This document shows positions 52,701-60,018 of a stretch of DNA of 64,000 nucleotides, piece after piece (position 1 is the first letter of the stretch; each line of letters begins with the position of its first letter). The translations under genes and the position numbers were made by a program. The notes under the pieces are model-generated. The model saw nothing but the letters and a program-made list of their open reading frames with translations. It did no database searches and was not told the DNA's origin. Source of the DNA: Stenotrophomonas bentonitica (GTDB lineage: Bacteria > Pseudomonadota > Gammaproteobacteria > Xanthomonadales > Xanthomonadaceae); assembly GCF_013185915.1 (NCBI RefSeq), contig NZ_JAAZUH010000003.1, positions 356,060 to 420,059 of the forward strand. Reading direction: 5' to 3'.

Positions 52701-53017
52701 GGAAGGGCGACCAGCTCGACGCGGTGATCGACCAGATCAACGCCACCGGCTATGGCCTCACCCTCGGCGTGCATTCGCGCATCGATGAGACGGTGGACCG
52801 CATTTCCTCGCGCATCAACGTGGGCAACGTGTACGTCAACCGCAACCAGATCGGTGCGGTGGTCGGCGTGCAGCCGTTCGGCGGCCAGGGCCTGTCGGGC
52901 ACCGGTCCGAAGGCCGGCGGCCCGCACTACCTGCTGCGTTTTGCCACGGAAAAGACCGTCACCGTGAACACCACGGCGGCCGGTGGCAATGCGTCGTTGC
53001 TGACCCTCGGCGATTGA
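49793..53017 (+). CDS. putA: bifunctional proline dehydrogenase / L-glutamate gamma-semialdehyde dehydrogenase
   Basis: 1074 residues. The N-terminal arm and PRODH barrel (about 60-500) include RLVKGAYWDAEIKRAQ and YPMFATHNAHTIAA, which contact FAD. The P5C dehydrogenase domain (about 560-1040) has the catalytic Cys863 in SAGQRCSAARV and Glu829 in AETGGQNAF. It oxidises proline to glutamate with channelled intermediates, linked to the quinone pool. There is no N-terminal ribbon-helix-helix, so this PutA should not repress its own gene. It ends at a terminator shared with the convergent gene. Confidence 0.97.
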   Translation: MTASSALPPAPASSGASRPPLLSPELPAVPNAFRQAITDAWMKDEASHVRELLAQARLPADEQATVQATAADLVARVRVRAKDQGAIEAFMRQYDLGSEEGVLLMCVAEALLRIPDQDTADKLIRDKLGEADWKKHLGGSDSVLVNASTWGLMLTGHIVQINDSTRADVPGAFARLMGRVGEPVIRLAVRQAMKIMGHQFVMGRTIDEALSRSHKGDNASYRYSFDMLGEGALTMKDAKRYLEDYRRAIHSIGGDHKARGGRPDGDVNSAPGISIKLSALYPRYEHAKRARVMADLVPGVLELAQLAKSYGIGCTVDAEETDRLELSLDIIEAVVSDASLAGWEGFGVVVQAYQKRTPYTIDYLADLARRIGRRLQVRLVKGAYWDAEIKRAQIDGLPAYPVFTRKQNTDVSYLACAKRLFTHADAIYPMFATHNAHTIAAVKAIAKGGQYEHQKLHGMGDDLYAEVVPANRLNVPCRVYAPVGSHEDLLPYLVRRLLENGANSSFVNRITDEDVAIDDLIRDPVEAVASFDSIPHPKIPLPVDLLRSQNHDRKNSMGINLANDNDLRALAEQLNAAIKPWQAAPLVPGAQPTGALLNVINPADNRQVVGQWQPADSATVEKALVNAVAAQPQWNRTPAASRAAILEHAADQLEARMPEFMALCVKEAGKSLPDGIAEVREAVDFLRYYAKQAREQFGHAEKLPSPTGESNELQLHGRGVFVCISPWNFPLAIFLGQVAAALAAGNSVIAKPAEQTNLIGYYAVKLLLDAGVPEGVVQFLPGDGATVGAALTADPRVAGVAFTGSTDTARAINRAMAARDAAIGVLIAETGGQNAFIADSSALPEQLVKDAIGSAFTSAGQRCSAARVLFVQDDIADKVMTMLAGAMAELKIGDPGLLSTDVGPVIDADALQILREHALRMEKEARLIAAAELSEAAAHGTFFAPRAYELKNLDQLHKEIFGPVLHVIRWKGDQLDAVIDQINATGYGLTLGVHSRIDETVDRISSRINVGNVYVNRNQIGAVVGVQPFGGQGLSGTGPKAGGPHYLLRFATEKTVTVNTTAAGGNASLLTLGD

Positions 53018-53036
53018 TTCCAGCCGAAGGCGTTTA

Positions 53037-53070
53037 GCGAAAAACCCCCGCTGAAAAGCGGGGTTTTTTG
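53037..53070. terminator. terminator between putA and a convergent gene
   Basis: CCCCGCT-GAA-AAGCGGGG stem with A's on the left and a run of T's on the right; usable in both directions. Confidence 0.85.
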
Positions 53071-53088
53071 TGGGTCACGCGATGCGGA

Positions 53089-53736
53089 TCACTCCGCTTC
53101 GATCGACTGGATCTCGTCGCGCATCAACCGCTGGTCGCCCATGTAGCGCTCGAACCTGATGCGGCCGAAACCGGGCGCGTACCAGGCTTCGATACGGTTG
53201 TCTTCGAAGGTCGCGGTGACGTGGCAGGTGTCCTTGAACGTGCGCGGCTGATAGCTGATTTCCGCTTCCACGTCTTCGAACCCGACGAAGGTGTAATCGG
53301 AGAAACCGTCATAGTCGATCGCGGTGACGGTCTCTTCGACATGATGGGTGCGTTCGCCCTTGCCGGTTACTTCAAAGCGTTCGCCGGGCTTGGCGCTGGC
53401 TGGGAAGGTCGGTGCCGGTTTGAAGGTGTCGGTCATCACCGGCTGCGAGGCGTCGCCGCCCCAGGCCGAGATGCCATACCGGTCCTGGCCGAGCAGCTGG
53501 CGGCCGCTGGCGTCGTAGTAGCTGGCCATGCCGACGCCGCCACCGGCGCTGTGCACCTTGATGGCGTCCTGGCCGGCGAAGCTCGCCTTTTCGATGGTCA
53601 GCGTTTCATCGCCGGTGGACCAGGACAGGCCCGGGGTCAGGGTGAAGCAGGCGGCGAAGTCCGGGGCGGCCAGCGCGGGGGCCGAGAAGACGGCCATGCT
53701 CATGGCCAGGGACGTGCGAAGCAGGTAACGCGACAT
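53089..53736 (-). CDS. exported hypothetical protein
   Basis: 215 residues from ATG 53736 with a clear signal peptide (cleavage near PALAAP). The mature protein is beta-rich by eye: CFTLTPGLSWSTGDETLTIEKASFAGQDAIKVHSAGG, GERTHHVEETVTAIDYDGFSDYTFVGFEDVEAE, RIEAWYAPGFGRIRFERYMGDQRL. It has two Cys. It resembles uncharacterised lipocalin/beta-barrel-like periplasmic proteins, but I cannot name the family. Longer in-frame starts up to 53826 precede the signal peptide and are rejected. Confidence 0.72.
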   Translation of the reverse strand: MSRYLLRTSLAMSMAVFSAPALAAPDFAACFTLTPGLSWSTGDETLTIEKASFAGQDAIKVHSAGGGVGMASYYDASGRQLLGQDRYGISAWGGDASQPVMTDTFKPAPTFPASAKPGERFEVTGKGERTHHVEETVTAIDYDGFSDYTFVGFEDVEAEISYQPRTFKDTCHVTATFEDNRIEAWYAPGFGRIRFERYMGDQRLMRDEIQSIEAE

Positions 53737-53835
53737 GTGTTTCTCCGTGTCATACATCGTGGGGCAGGTACCCCCGCACGACAGTGCTGCCGGGCGTGCG
53801 GGGACCGGGATTGTACGCTGTGTCATGATCGGCCC

Positions 53836-54564
53836 ATGCGCTCACTGACCCTGCCCCTGCTGCTGGTCCTGTCGTTGTCCACCGTTGCCGGACCTGCCAC
53901 GGCGCAGGAAGACCGCGTGCTGGTGTTCACCCACACCGCGAAGTTCCGCCACGATTCCATCCCCACCGCAGTGAGCACGCTGCGCCTGCTGGCCGGGCGC
54001 GAGCGGATGGCGGTGGACCAGAGCGAGAACCCCGCCGACTTCAACGACGTCAACCTCGCCCGCTACCGGGTGGTGGTGTTCGCCAATACCACCGGCGATG
54101 TACTCGACGCCGCGCAGCAGCAGGCGATGGAGAGCTTCATCCGCGCCGGCGGCGGCTACATGGGCGTGCATTCGGCGGCCGACACCGAATACGACTGGCC
54201 GTGGTACGGCCAGCTGGTGGGCGCCTACTTCAAGAACCATCCCGAAGGCCTGCAGTTCAGCCCGGTGCAGCCCGAACGCGACGGCAAGCCCGTGGGCACT
54301 GCCTGGCCCGTGCGCGACGAGCTCTACAACTACCGCAGCAACCCGCGCGGCACGGTGCAGGTGACCGCCACCGTGGACGAGAAGCGCTACAGCGGCGGCA
54401 CCATGGGCGCCGACCACCCCATCGCGTGGTGCCACGCCTTCGATGGCGGGCGCAGCTGGTACACCGGCCTGGGCCACGACACGGCGGTGTACCGCAACCG
54501 CGATTTCCTGGCGCACCTGCGCCAGGGCCTGCTGTACGCCGCAGGCCGCTCACCGCAGTGCTGA
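53836..54564 (+). CDS. exported ThuA-like domain protein
   Basis: 242 residues with a signal peptide ending near ATAQ. The body is a ThuA-like (glutamine-amidotransferase-like) fold: VLVFTHTAKFRHDSIPTAVSTLRLLA, YRVVVFANTTGDVLDAAQQQAMESFIRAGGGYMGVHSAADTEYDWPWYGQLVG, HPIAWCHAFDGGRSWYTGLGHDTAVY. Members include putative periplasmic sugar hydrolases or isomerases; the role here is unknown. ATG 53836 gives the signal peptide. The gene is divergent from the upstream exported hypothetical and converges on fadL. Confidence 0.85.
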   Translation: MRSLTLPLLLVLSLSTVAGPATAQEDRVLVFTHTAKFRHDSIPTAVSTLRLLAGRERMAVDQSENPADFNDVNLARYRVVVFANTTGDVLDAAQQQAMESFIRAGGGYMGVHSAADTEYDWPWYGQLVGAYFKNHPEGLQFSPVQPERDGKPVGTAWPVRDELYNYRSNPRGTVQVTATVDEKRYSGGTMGADHPIAWCHAFDGGRSWYTGLGHDTAVYRNRDFLAHLRQGLLYAAGRSPQC

Positions 54565-54570
54565 AACGCA

Positions 54571-54596
54571 GAAGGCCCCGCTTGCGCGGGGCCTTC
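54571..54596. terminator. terminator hairpin after the ThuA-like gene
   Basis: GAAGGCCCCGC-TTG-CGCGGGGCCTTC, a near-perfect 11-bp stem between the convergent ThuA-like and fadL genes. The T-run is short. Confidence 0.65.
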
Positions 54597-54624
54597 CGGT
54601 ACTACGCGGCGCGAACGCCGTGAA

Positions 54625-55968
54625 TCAGAACTTGTACTGGAACGAAGCAGCCAGCACGTCGCCGCGGACCTTGTACTTGCCGTTGAGCGAGTTGCCCTGG
54701 TTGTTGGTGGTGCCCGGCACGATCAGGTTCGGATCGTTGGTGAACAGGTGGGTATAACCGAAGTTGTATTCCATGTTCGCCGACGGGGTCCAGCCCAGGC
54801 CGAACGACAGCCAGATGCGGCTGGTGTCCGGCACGCGGACGTCGCGGTGCGCGTCGGTGGTCGGGGTCTGGTCGTACGCCACGCCGCTGCGCAGGGTGAC
54901 GGTGTCGCTCAGCTTGTAGTCGCCGCCCAGCGAAGCAAAGGTGGTGTCACGGTAGCCGAACTCCAGCACCGAATCCGGCTGCGCCGAAGCATAGTCGATG
55001 GTGACCGAGTCAAACGCGGTCGACCACGCGGTGCGGGTGACGTCGGCCATCATGGTGAAGCGGTCGGTGAAGTTGTGGGTCACGCTGAAGGTGGCCGAGG
55101 CCGGCAGGGTCAGCGTGGCCTTGCCCGAGGTGCTGATGAAGCGACCCGGCTGTGCAACGGCCAGCACGGCAGCGGCGTTGGCCGGCACGTCGAAGGTGGC
55201 GTCGCCGCCGGTGACCTTGTGCTCGACCTTGGAACGGTAGCTGATGCCGATGTGGGTGTTCTCATCGGGGCTGAAGAGGCCACCGACCGTCCAACCCACG
55301 GCGTTGTTGTCGCCTTCGACGGTCAGCTTGCCATCGGCGCTGCCCGGGGCGAAGCCCGGCACGCGGGACTGGGCCAGCGCGGTGCCGAAGTCGATATTGT
55401 TGCTCAGTTCGATGGTCAGGTGCTCAACGAACACCGACGCGCCGAAGGACACGTACGGGTTGACGTCGTACGAGGCGGCGAAGCCCAGGTCGATCGCCTT
55501 CAGGTCGGTCTTCAGGCCGGTGTAGCGACCCACCCAGCCGTTCTCGTAGTCGGTCTTGAAGCCGAACGGAGCGGTCAGCGACACACCGAAGTGGGCCTTT
55601 TCGCCGATCGGCATGTGGAAGTAGGCAGCCGGAACCGGGGCAATCATGCCGGCGTCGCCGCCGTCACCGCCGGTCTGCGGCTGGCCGGTCGGCTTGCGGC
55701 CGGTGCCTTCGTATTCGGCCTTGAAGCTGATGGCGCTCAGGTCGCCCTGCACCATGGTGCCTTCCAGCTGGCGCATGCCGGCCGGGTTGACGGCGATGAT
55801 CGAGGCGTCGCCCTGGGCGCTGCCCGAACCGGCGAAGGCGCGGCCGAGGCCCTTGGCGCTGTTTTCCTTCAGCTGGAATGCGGCGGCGTTGACGTGGCCA
55901 ACGGCCAGCACGCCGGCGATGCCGACAGCCAGGGCGGTGACGCGGGCGAGGGTGGAAGCGGTATGCAT
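54625..55968 (-). CDS. fadL: FadL-family outer-membrane long-chain fatty-acid transporter
   Basis: 447 residues. A signal peptide (HVNAAAF) precedes the conserved N-terminal hatch: ENSAKGLGRAFAGSGSAQGDASIIAVNPAGM, with the NPA motif of FadL. The barrel ends in Phe (FQYKF). FadL proteins admit hydrophobic substrates such as long-chain fatty acids across the outer membrane. A good promoter lies about 120 bases upstream, with a palindrome over its start point, so repression by a fatty-acid-sensing regulator is likely. Confidence 0.92.
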   Translation of the reverse strand: MHTASTLARVTALAVGIAGVLAVGHVNAAAFQLKENSAKGLGRAFAGSGSAQGDASIIAVNPAGMRQLEGTMVQGDLSAISFKAEYEGTGRKPTGQPQTGGDGGDAGMIAPVPAAYFHMPIGEKAHFGVSLTAPFGFKTDYENGWVGRYTGLKTDLKAIDLGFAASYDVNPYVSFGASVFVEHLTIELSNNIDFGTALAQSRVPGFAPGSADGKLTVEGDNNAVGWTVGGLFSPDENTHIGISYRSKVEHKVTGGDATFDVPANAAAVLAVAQPGRFISTSGKATLTLPASATFSVTHNFTDRFTMMADVTRTAWSTAFDSVTIDYASAQPDSVLEFGYRDTTFASLGGDYKLSDTVTLRSGVAYDQTPTTDAHRDVRVPDTSRIWLSFGLGWTPSANMEYNFGYTHLFTNDPNLIVPGTTNNQGNSLNGKYKVRGDVLAASFQYKF

Positions 55969-56068
55969 CGTGTGTTCTCTCCGGAATTGCGTGTGGTTTT
56001 GGCTACGCGCGCCTGCGCTGTTCCCCGCCCCGAAAGGCCTGGAACAACGCGCCGGATTCCCCTCCCGA

Positions 56069-56084
56069 CATACGACGCCGTATG
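56069..56084. promoter_or_regulatory. palindromic operator candidate at the fadL start point
   Basis: CATACG-ACGC-CGTATG, perfect 6-bp arms, just downstream of the -10 box of the fadL promoter. This position suits a repressor, and the arms look like a TetR-type operator. Confidence 0.6.
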
Positions 56085-56086
56085 CG

Positions 56087-56114
56087 AGTATACCCAGACC
56101 GGTTAATGAAACAA
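56087..56114 (-). promoter_or_regulatory. sigma-70-type promoter of fadL
   Basis: On the minus strand, TTGTTT (56114-56109), a 16-base spacer and TATACT (56092-56087). The start point would fall within the palindrome at 56069-56084. Confidence 0.65.
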
Positions 56115-56199
56115 TAACGTTGGTGGCGGTTCTGGCTATTCAGGCTGAACCCGCCATTTACCCCTTTCCGGCGCCTTGGCGCGCTAGGCTAGCGCACCG

Positions 56200-56892
56200 A
56201 TGTTCGTCTCCCTGCCCGCCCGCAAGAAGTCTGCCGTCCGCTGGGCCACGCCCCTGCTGTTCGCGGCGCTGTGGGCGGCCTTCCTGTGGTCGATCTCGCG
56301 CCCGGGCGACGCCCGCCGCAGCCTGTGGATGGACTGGGGTGCCCTGTCCACCGGGCTGACCCGGCCGCTGGACTGGTGGGCGACGTTCGAGGACGGCAGC
56401 GTGCTGCGGCTGTTCACCGCGCTGTTCCTGCACGCGGACTGGTCGCACCTGCTGGGCAACCTGGTGTTCCTGCTGATCTTCGGCCTGCCCGCCGAGCGGG
56501 TGCTGGGGCCGTGGCGGCTGATCCTGCTGTTCCTGGTGGGCGGGGCGATCTCCAACCTCACCGCGATCTACACGATGGGCAGCCCCGACCAGATCATCAT
56601 CGGCGCCAGCGGCGCGGTGTCGGCGCTGATCGGCGCCTACCTGGCGCTGTTCCCCGGCGCCCGGCTGGGCGTGGTGATCCCGCTGGGCCTGTTCCTGGAA
56701 TTCGTGCGCGCCCCGGCCTACCTGCTGATCGGGGTGTGGGCCGGGCTGCAGGTGGTGTTCGCCTACATCGGCCCGAGCTTCGGCATGGTGGCCTGGTGGG
56801 CGCACATCGCCGGCTTCGTGTTCGGCCTGGCCTACGGGGTGTACGTGCGCGCCGCCATCGCCCGGAGGCTGCGCAAGCGCCACGGGTTTTGA
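56200..56892 (+). CDS. rhomboid-family intramembrane serine protease
   Basis: 230 residues, about six helices. The catalytic Ser137 lies in GASG (IIIGASGAVSAL) and His202 in WAHIAGF, with HADWSHLLGNLVFL in TM2 as the oxyanion/His-Asn region. Rhomboids cut transmembrane substrates inside the membrane; the substrate is not known. It is divergent from fadL and followed by a complete BIME-like REP pair. Confidence 0.92.
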   Translation: MFVSLPARKKSAVRWATPLLFAALWAAFLWSISRPGDARRSLWMDWGALSTGLTRPLDWWATFEDGSVLRLFTALFLHADWSHLLGNLVFLLIFGLPAERVLGPWRLILLFLVGGAISNLTAIYTMGSPDQIIIGASGAVSALIGAYLALFPGARLGVVIPLGLFLEFVRAPAYLLIGVWAGLQVVFAYIGPSFGMVAWWAHIAGFVFGLAYGVYVRAAIARRLRKRHGF

Positions 56893-56922
56893 AGGACGTC
56901 TTGCCCCGTCAGGGAGAACGCC

Positions 56923-57071
56923 GGTAGGGTCGCATCCCAATCGACCGCCGATGACGGTGATCAGATCATTGAGGCATGGACGTCTGGCGGAGAAGAGCGT
57001 ATTCCGTCACAGGTCCCTGCGTTAAAGCACCCGTCACCAAGGTCGGCGGCCGTTTGGGAACCGGCCCTACC
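56923..57071. repeat. BIME-like REP pair (149 bp)
   Basis: Starts GGTAGGGTCGCATCCCAATC and ends GTTTGGGAACCGGCCCTACC, two inverted GTAGGGTCG-type REPs with an internal spacer. It is the same family as the tandem array at 63149. It lies between the convergent rhomboid and ctpA genes. Confidence 0.85.
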
Positions 57072-57077
57072 GTCATG

Positions 57078-58463
57078 TCAGGGTTTGGTCTCAGGTTTGG
57101 TTTCCGGCTTGGCTTCTGGTTTCGCCGCCGGCTTCTTCGCCGCTTCTGCCTTCTGCTTCGCAACCACCGAGCCCGGCTGCTTCAGCTCGGCCAGGGCGTC
57201 GTTGATCGGGCCGTCGCCCGGCAGCACGTCGCCGGCCTGGTAGCCTTCGCCGCCTTCGTCGTCACCGCGCAGGTGGCCCGGCAGGGTGGCTTCGCTGTAG
57301 TCGGACAGGCTGGCCGGCAGGTCGTCGTCGCCGTCCTTCTTCTCCGGCAGCAGCACCACGTCGGGCACGATGCCGGTGGCCTGGATCGATTTGCCACTCG
57401 GCGTGTAGTAACGCGCGGTGGTGAGCTTGACCGAGTCGCCGTTGTCCAGCGGCAGCACGGTCTGCACCGAGCCCTTGCCGAAGGTGCGGCTGCCGACCAC
57501 GCGGGCACGGCCGTTGTCGCGCAGCGCGCCGGCCAGCACCTCCGAGGCGCTGGCCGAACCGGCGTCGGTCAGTACCACCACCGGTGCGCCCTTGAGCAGG
57601 TCGCCCGGCGTGGCGTCGAAGCGTGCGTCGCTGATCGAGATGCGGCCGCGGGTGCTGACGATGTTGCCCTTGTCGAGCAGGTCGTCGGCCACCTGCACCG
57701 CAGCGGTCAACAGGCCACCCGGATTGCTGCGCAGGTCCAGCACCAGCCCCTTGAGCTGGCCACCGGCCTGCTGCTGCAGCTGGGCGACGTGCTTCTGGAA
57801 GTCGGCGCCGGTGTCGGCCTGGAAGGTGCTCAGGCGGATGTAGCCATAGCCCGGCTCCAGCATGCGGCTGCGCACGCTGGTGACGCGGATGGTTTCGCGG
57901 GTGATCGGCACATCGAACGGCTTGGGCTTGCCGTCGCGCACGATGGTCAGCACCACCTTGCTGCCGGCCTTGCCGCGCAACGGCTCGGTGGCCTCGATGG
58001 CGCTGATCGGCTTGCCGTCGATGGCGATGATGAGGTCGCCGGCCAGGATGCCGGCCTTGGCGGCCGGGGTGTCGTCGATCGGCGAGATCACCTTCAGGCT
58101 GCTGTTGTCCGGCTGCTGCTGCAGCTCCACGCCGATGCCTTCGTAGGCGCCTTCGGCCTGCTCGTCGAAGGCTTCGGCATCTTCCTTGTCGAAGTAGGTG
58201 CTGTGCGGGTCCAGGTCGAGCAGCAGGCCACGGATGGCCGACTGCATCAGCTTCTTGTCTTCGACCGGGTCGACATAGGCCGCGCGCACGGCGTTGTAGA
58301 CGGCCACATAGCGGCGGATCTCTTCCAGCGGTACCCGCGAGGTAACGGCTTCTTCAGTGGAGGCGGCATCGCCGCCACGTTCCGGAACCTGGGCGGTCTG
58401 CTGCGCCCATGACAGCGCCGGCACCAGGGCCAGCAGCAGGGTGGCGGAACGGGCTACGCGCAT
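57078..58463 (-). CDS. ctpA: C-terminal processing peptidase (S41, CtpA)
   Basis: 461 residues from ATG 58463, with a signal peptide ending near LSWAQ. The PDZ domain (about 100-170) precedes the S41 core with catalytic Ser305 (GSASASEV) and Lys330 (FGKGSVQ), spaced 25 residues as in the family. LVLDLRSNPGGLL is the usual core strand. The C-terminal tail is a Lys/Pro/Glu-rich repeat (PAAKPEAKPETKPETKP). It degrades or trims periplasmic proteins such as murein hydrolases. It lies directly downstream of the EnvC-like gene on the same strand, a common arrangement. Confidence 0.95.
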   Translation of the reverse strand: MRVARSATLLLALVPALSWAQQTAQVPERGGDAASTEEAVTSRVPLEEIRRYVAVYNAVRAAYVDPVEDKKLMQSAIRGLLLDLDPHSTYFDKEDAEAFDEQAEGAYEGIGVELQQQPDNSSLKVISPIDDTPAAKAGILAGDLIIAIDGKPISAIEATEPLRGKAGSKVVLTIVRDGKPKPFDVPITRETIRVTSVRSRMLEPGYGYIRLSTFQADTGADFQKHVAQLQQQAGGQLKGLVLDLRSNPGGLLTAAVQVADDLLDKGNIVSTRGRISISDARFDATPGDLLKGAPVVVLTDAGSASASEVLAGALRDNGRARVVGSRTFGKGSVQTVLPLDNGDSVKLTTARYYTPSGKSIQATGIVPDVVLLPEKKDGDDDLPASLSDYSEATLPGHLRGDDEGGEGYQAGDVLPGDGPINDALAELKQPGSVVAKQKAEAAKKPAAKPEAKPETKPETKP

Positions 58464-58567
58464 GAAGCACTCCAGGGTAAGCGGGGGAAAGGCACGCCCG
58501 ATTATGCGCGAACGCACGGTAAATTCCCGTTGAACAACAGCCCAGAACGGCGGCGCTCCGCCCGCTG

Positions 58568-58590
58568 GTAGAGCCACGCCCTGCGTGGCT
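58568..58590 (+). repeat. SMAG-like REP (GCCACGC subfamily)
   Basis: GTAG followed by hairpin AGCCACG-CCCTG-CGTGGCT, identical in stem to the pair at 2892-2962. It lies between the EnvC-like gene and ctpA. Confidence 0.75.
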
Positions 58591-58600
58591 GAGCGAAGAC

Positions 58601-59968
58601 CTACCGCCGCTGCAACCACGAAGACGGATCCACCGGCTGCCCGTTACGACGCAGTTCAAAATACAACGCCGTTACCCCCTGCCCGCCCGAGTTCCCCACC
58701 TTGGCCACCGGGTCGCCCTTCTTCACCGTACCGCCGGCATCGCGCAGGAGGGTGTCGTTGTGCGCGTAAAGGCTCATGTAGCCATTGCCATGGTCCACGA
58801 TCAGGATCATGCCGTAGCCGGTCATCCAGTCGGAGAACACCACGGTGCCATCGGCCACCGCGGTCACCGTGCTGCCGGCGGCGGCGCCGATCAGCACGCC
58901 GCTGCTGGTCCGCCCGTCAGGCAGCTTGCCGCCGTAGCGGGCCAGCAGGTTGCCCGACAGCGGCCAGCCCAGGCCACCGACCTTGGGCGCGGGTGCGGAC
59001 GCAACCGCCGGCGGGGTCTTGCCCGGGCGCGGCGGCGGACGCGTGCCGCTGGCGGCGGCAGCGCGTTCGGCCTTTTCGGCTGCGGCCTTTTCTGCGGCGG
59101 CGCGGCGTGCGGCGGCTTTGCGTTCGGCCTCGGCGCGGGCGGCGGCCGCGCGCAGGTTGGCCAACAGCGTTTCCAGCGCCTTTGCATCCTGGCCGAGCGC
59201 CTTCTCGCGCTCGCTGCGATCCTTGAAGCGCTCGTCCAGGCTGGCCACGGTGGCCGCGCGGGTCTTGCGGTCGTCGGCCAGGGTGGCGGCCTGCTGCTTC
59301 TGCTGCTTGCGGGTGCCTTCCAGCGCCTGCTGCCGCTCCACGATCTGCGCTTCCACCGTTTCCAGTTCGGTCAGGTCGGTGGTGAGCGCGCCGATCCGAC
59401 GCGCGCGTTCGCGCTGCAGGTAGCGGTGGTAGGCCAGGGTGCGGTTGGCGTCGGCCACCTTGTCCTGCGAGAGCAGAAGCTTCAACGGCGCGTTGTTGCC
59501 GATCCGGTACGCGGCACGCAACAGCGAGGCCAATTCCTGGCGCTGCGCCTGCAGGCCGGCCTGCAGTTCGCTGCGCCGCTGCTGCAGTTCCTGCAGGGCG
59601 CGGGTTTCGCGCTGCAGCGCAGTTTCGGTTTCGGCCAGGCCTCGGCTGGTGCGGGCCACTTTTTCGTCGGCTTCGCGCAGCTGGCGCGAGGCCTGGCCGC
59701 GCTGGCCTTCGAGGGTCTTGCGTTCCTGCGCCACGCCTTTCAGTTCGGTCCGCAGCTTCTGCAGCTTGCGTTCGGTTTCCTTGGGGTTCTGCGCCGCCAC
59801 CGGTCCTGCGCCGAGGGTCGCCAGCACCAGGGCCGCCGACAGCGCCAGCGTCCACAGCGGGCCACGGCCCTGCCCGGTGGACGAATTGTTATGCCGGCGT
59901 GAGGAAAAGACGTTGTGGCGCAAGGGCTTTCCAGTGACTTCAGGCAGATGCGGATCGCAGCGCTGCAT
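58601..59968 (-). CDS. EnvC-like murein hydrolase activator (coiled coil + M23 domain)
   Basis: 455 residues from ATG 59968, with AGGAA upstream. A hydrophobic signal/anchor (about 40-60, WTLALSAALVLATLGAGPVAAQ) precedes a long coiled coil (about 65-280, KLQKLRTELKGVAQERKTLEGQRGQASRQLREADEK). A Lys/Ala/Arg-rich low-complexity stretch follows. The C-terminal LytM/M23 domain has DGTVVFSDWMTGYGMILIVDHGNGYMSLYAHNDTLL and LYFELRRNGQPVDPSSWL. EnvC-type proteins activate amidases for daughter-cell separation, and many are catalytically dead. The usual HxxxD and HxH ligands are not all evident, which fits that role. Confidence 0.88.
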   Translation of the reverse strand: MQRCDPHLPEVTGKPLRHNVFSSRRHNNSSTGQGRGPLWTLALSAALVLATLGAGPVAAQNPKETERKLQKLRTELKGVAQERKTLEGQRGQASRQLREADEKVARTSRGLAETETALQRETRALQELQQRRSELQAGLQAQRQELASLLRAAYRIGNNAPLKLLLSQDKVADANRTLAYHRYLQRERARRIGALTTDLTELETVEAQIVERQQALEGTRKQQKQQAATLADDRKTRAATVASLDERFKDRSEREKALGQDAKALETLLANLRAAAARAEAERKAAARRAAAEKAAAEKAERAAAASGTRPPPRPGKTPPAVASAPAPKVGGLGWPLSGNLLARYGGKLPDGRTSSGVLIGAAAGSTVTAVADGTVVFSDWMTGYGMILIVDHGNGYMSLYAHNDTLLRDAGGTVKKGDPVAKVGNSGGQGVTALYFELRRNGQPVDPSSWLQRR

Positions 59969-60018
59969 GGTGACATTCCTGCAGGCGGCCTGCCAGCCGC
60001 ATACCGGACGACGCACCC

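Noticed and set aside
49481..52927. 1148-codon minus-strand frame opposite putA
   Set aside because: Shadow of putA; His/Gln/Arg-rich, with no recognisable domain.
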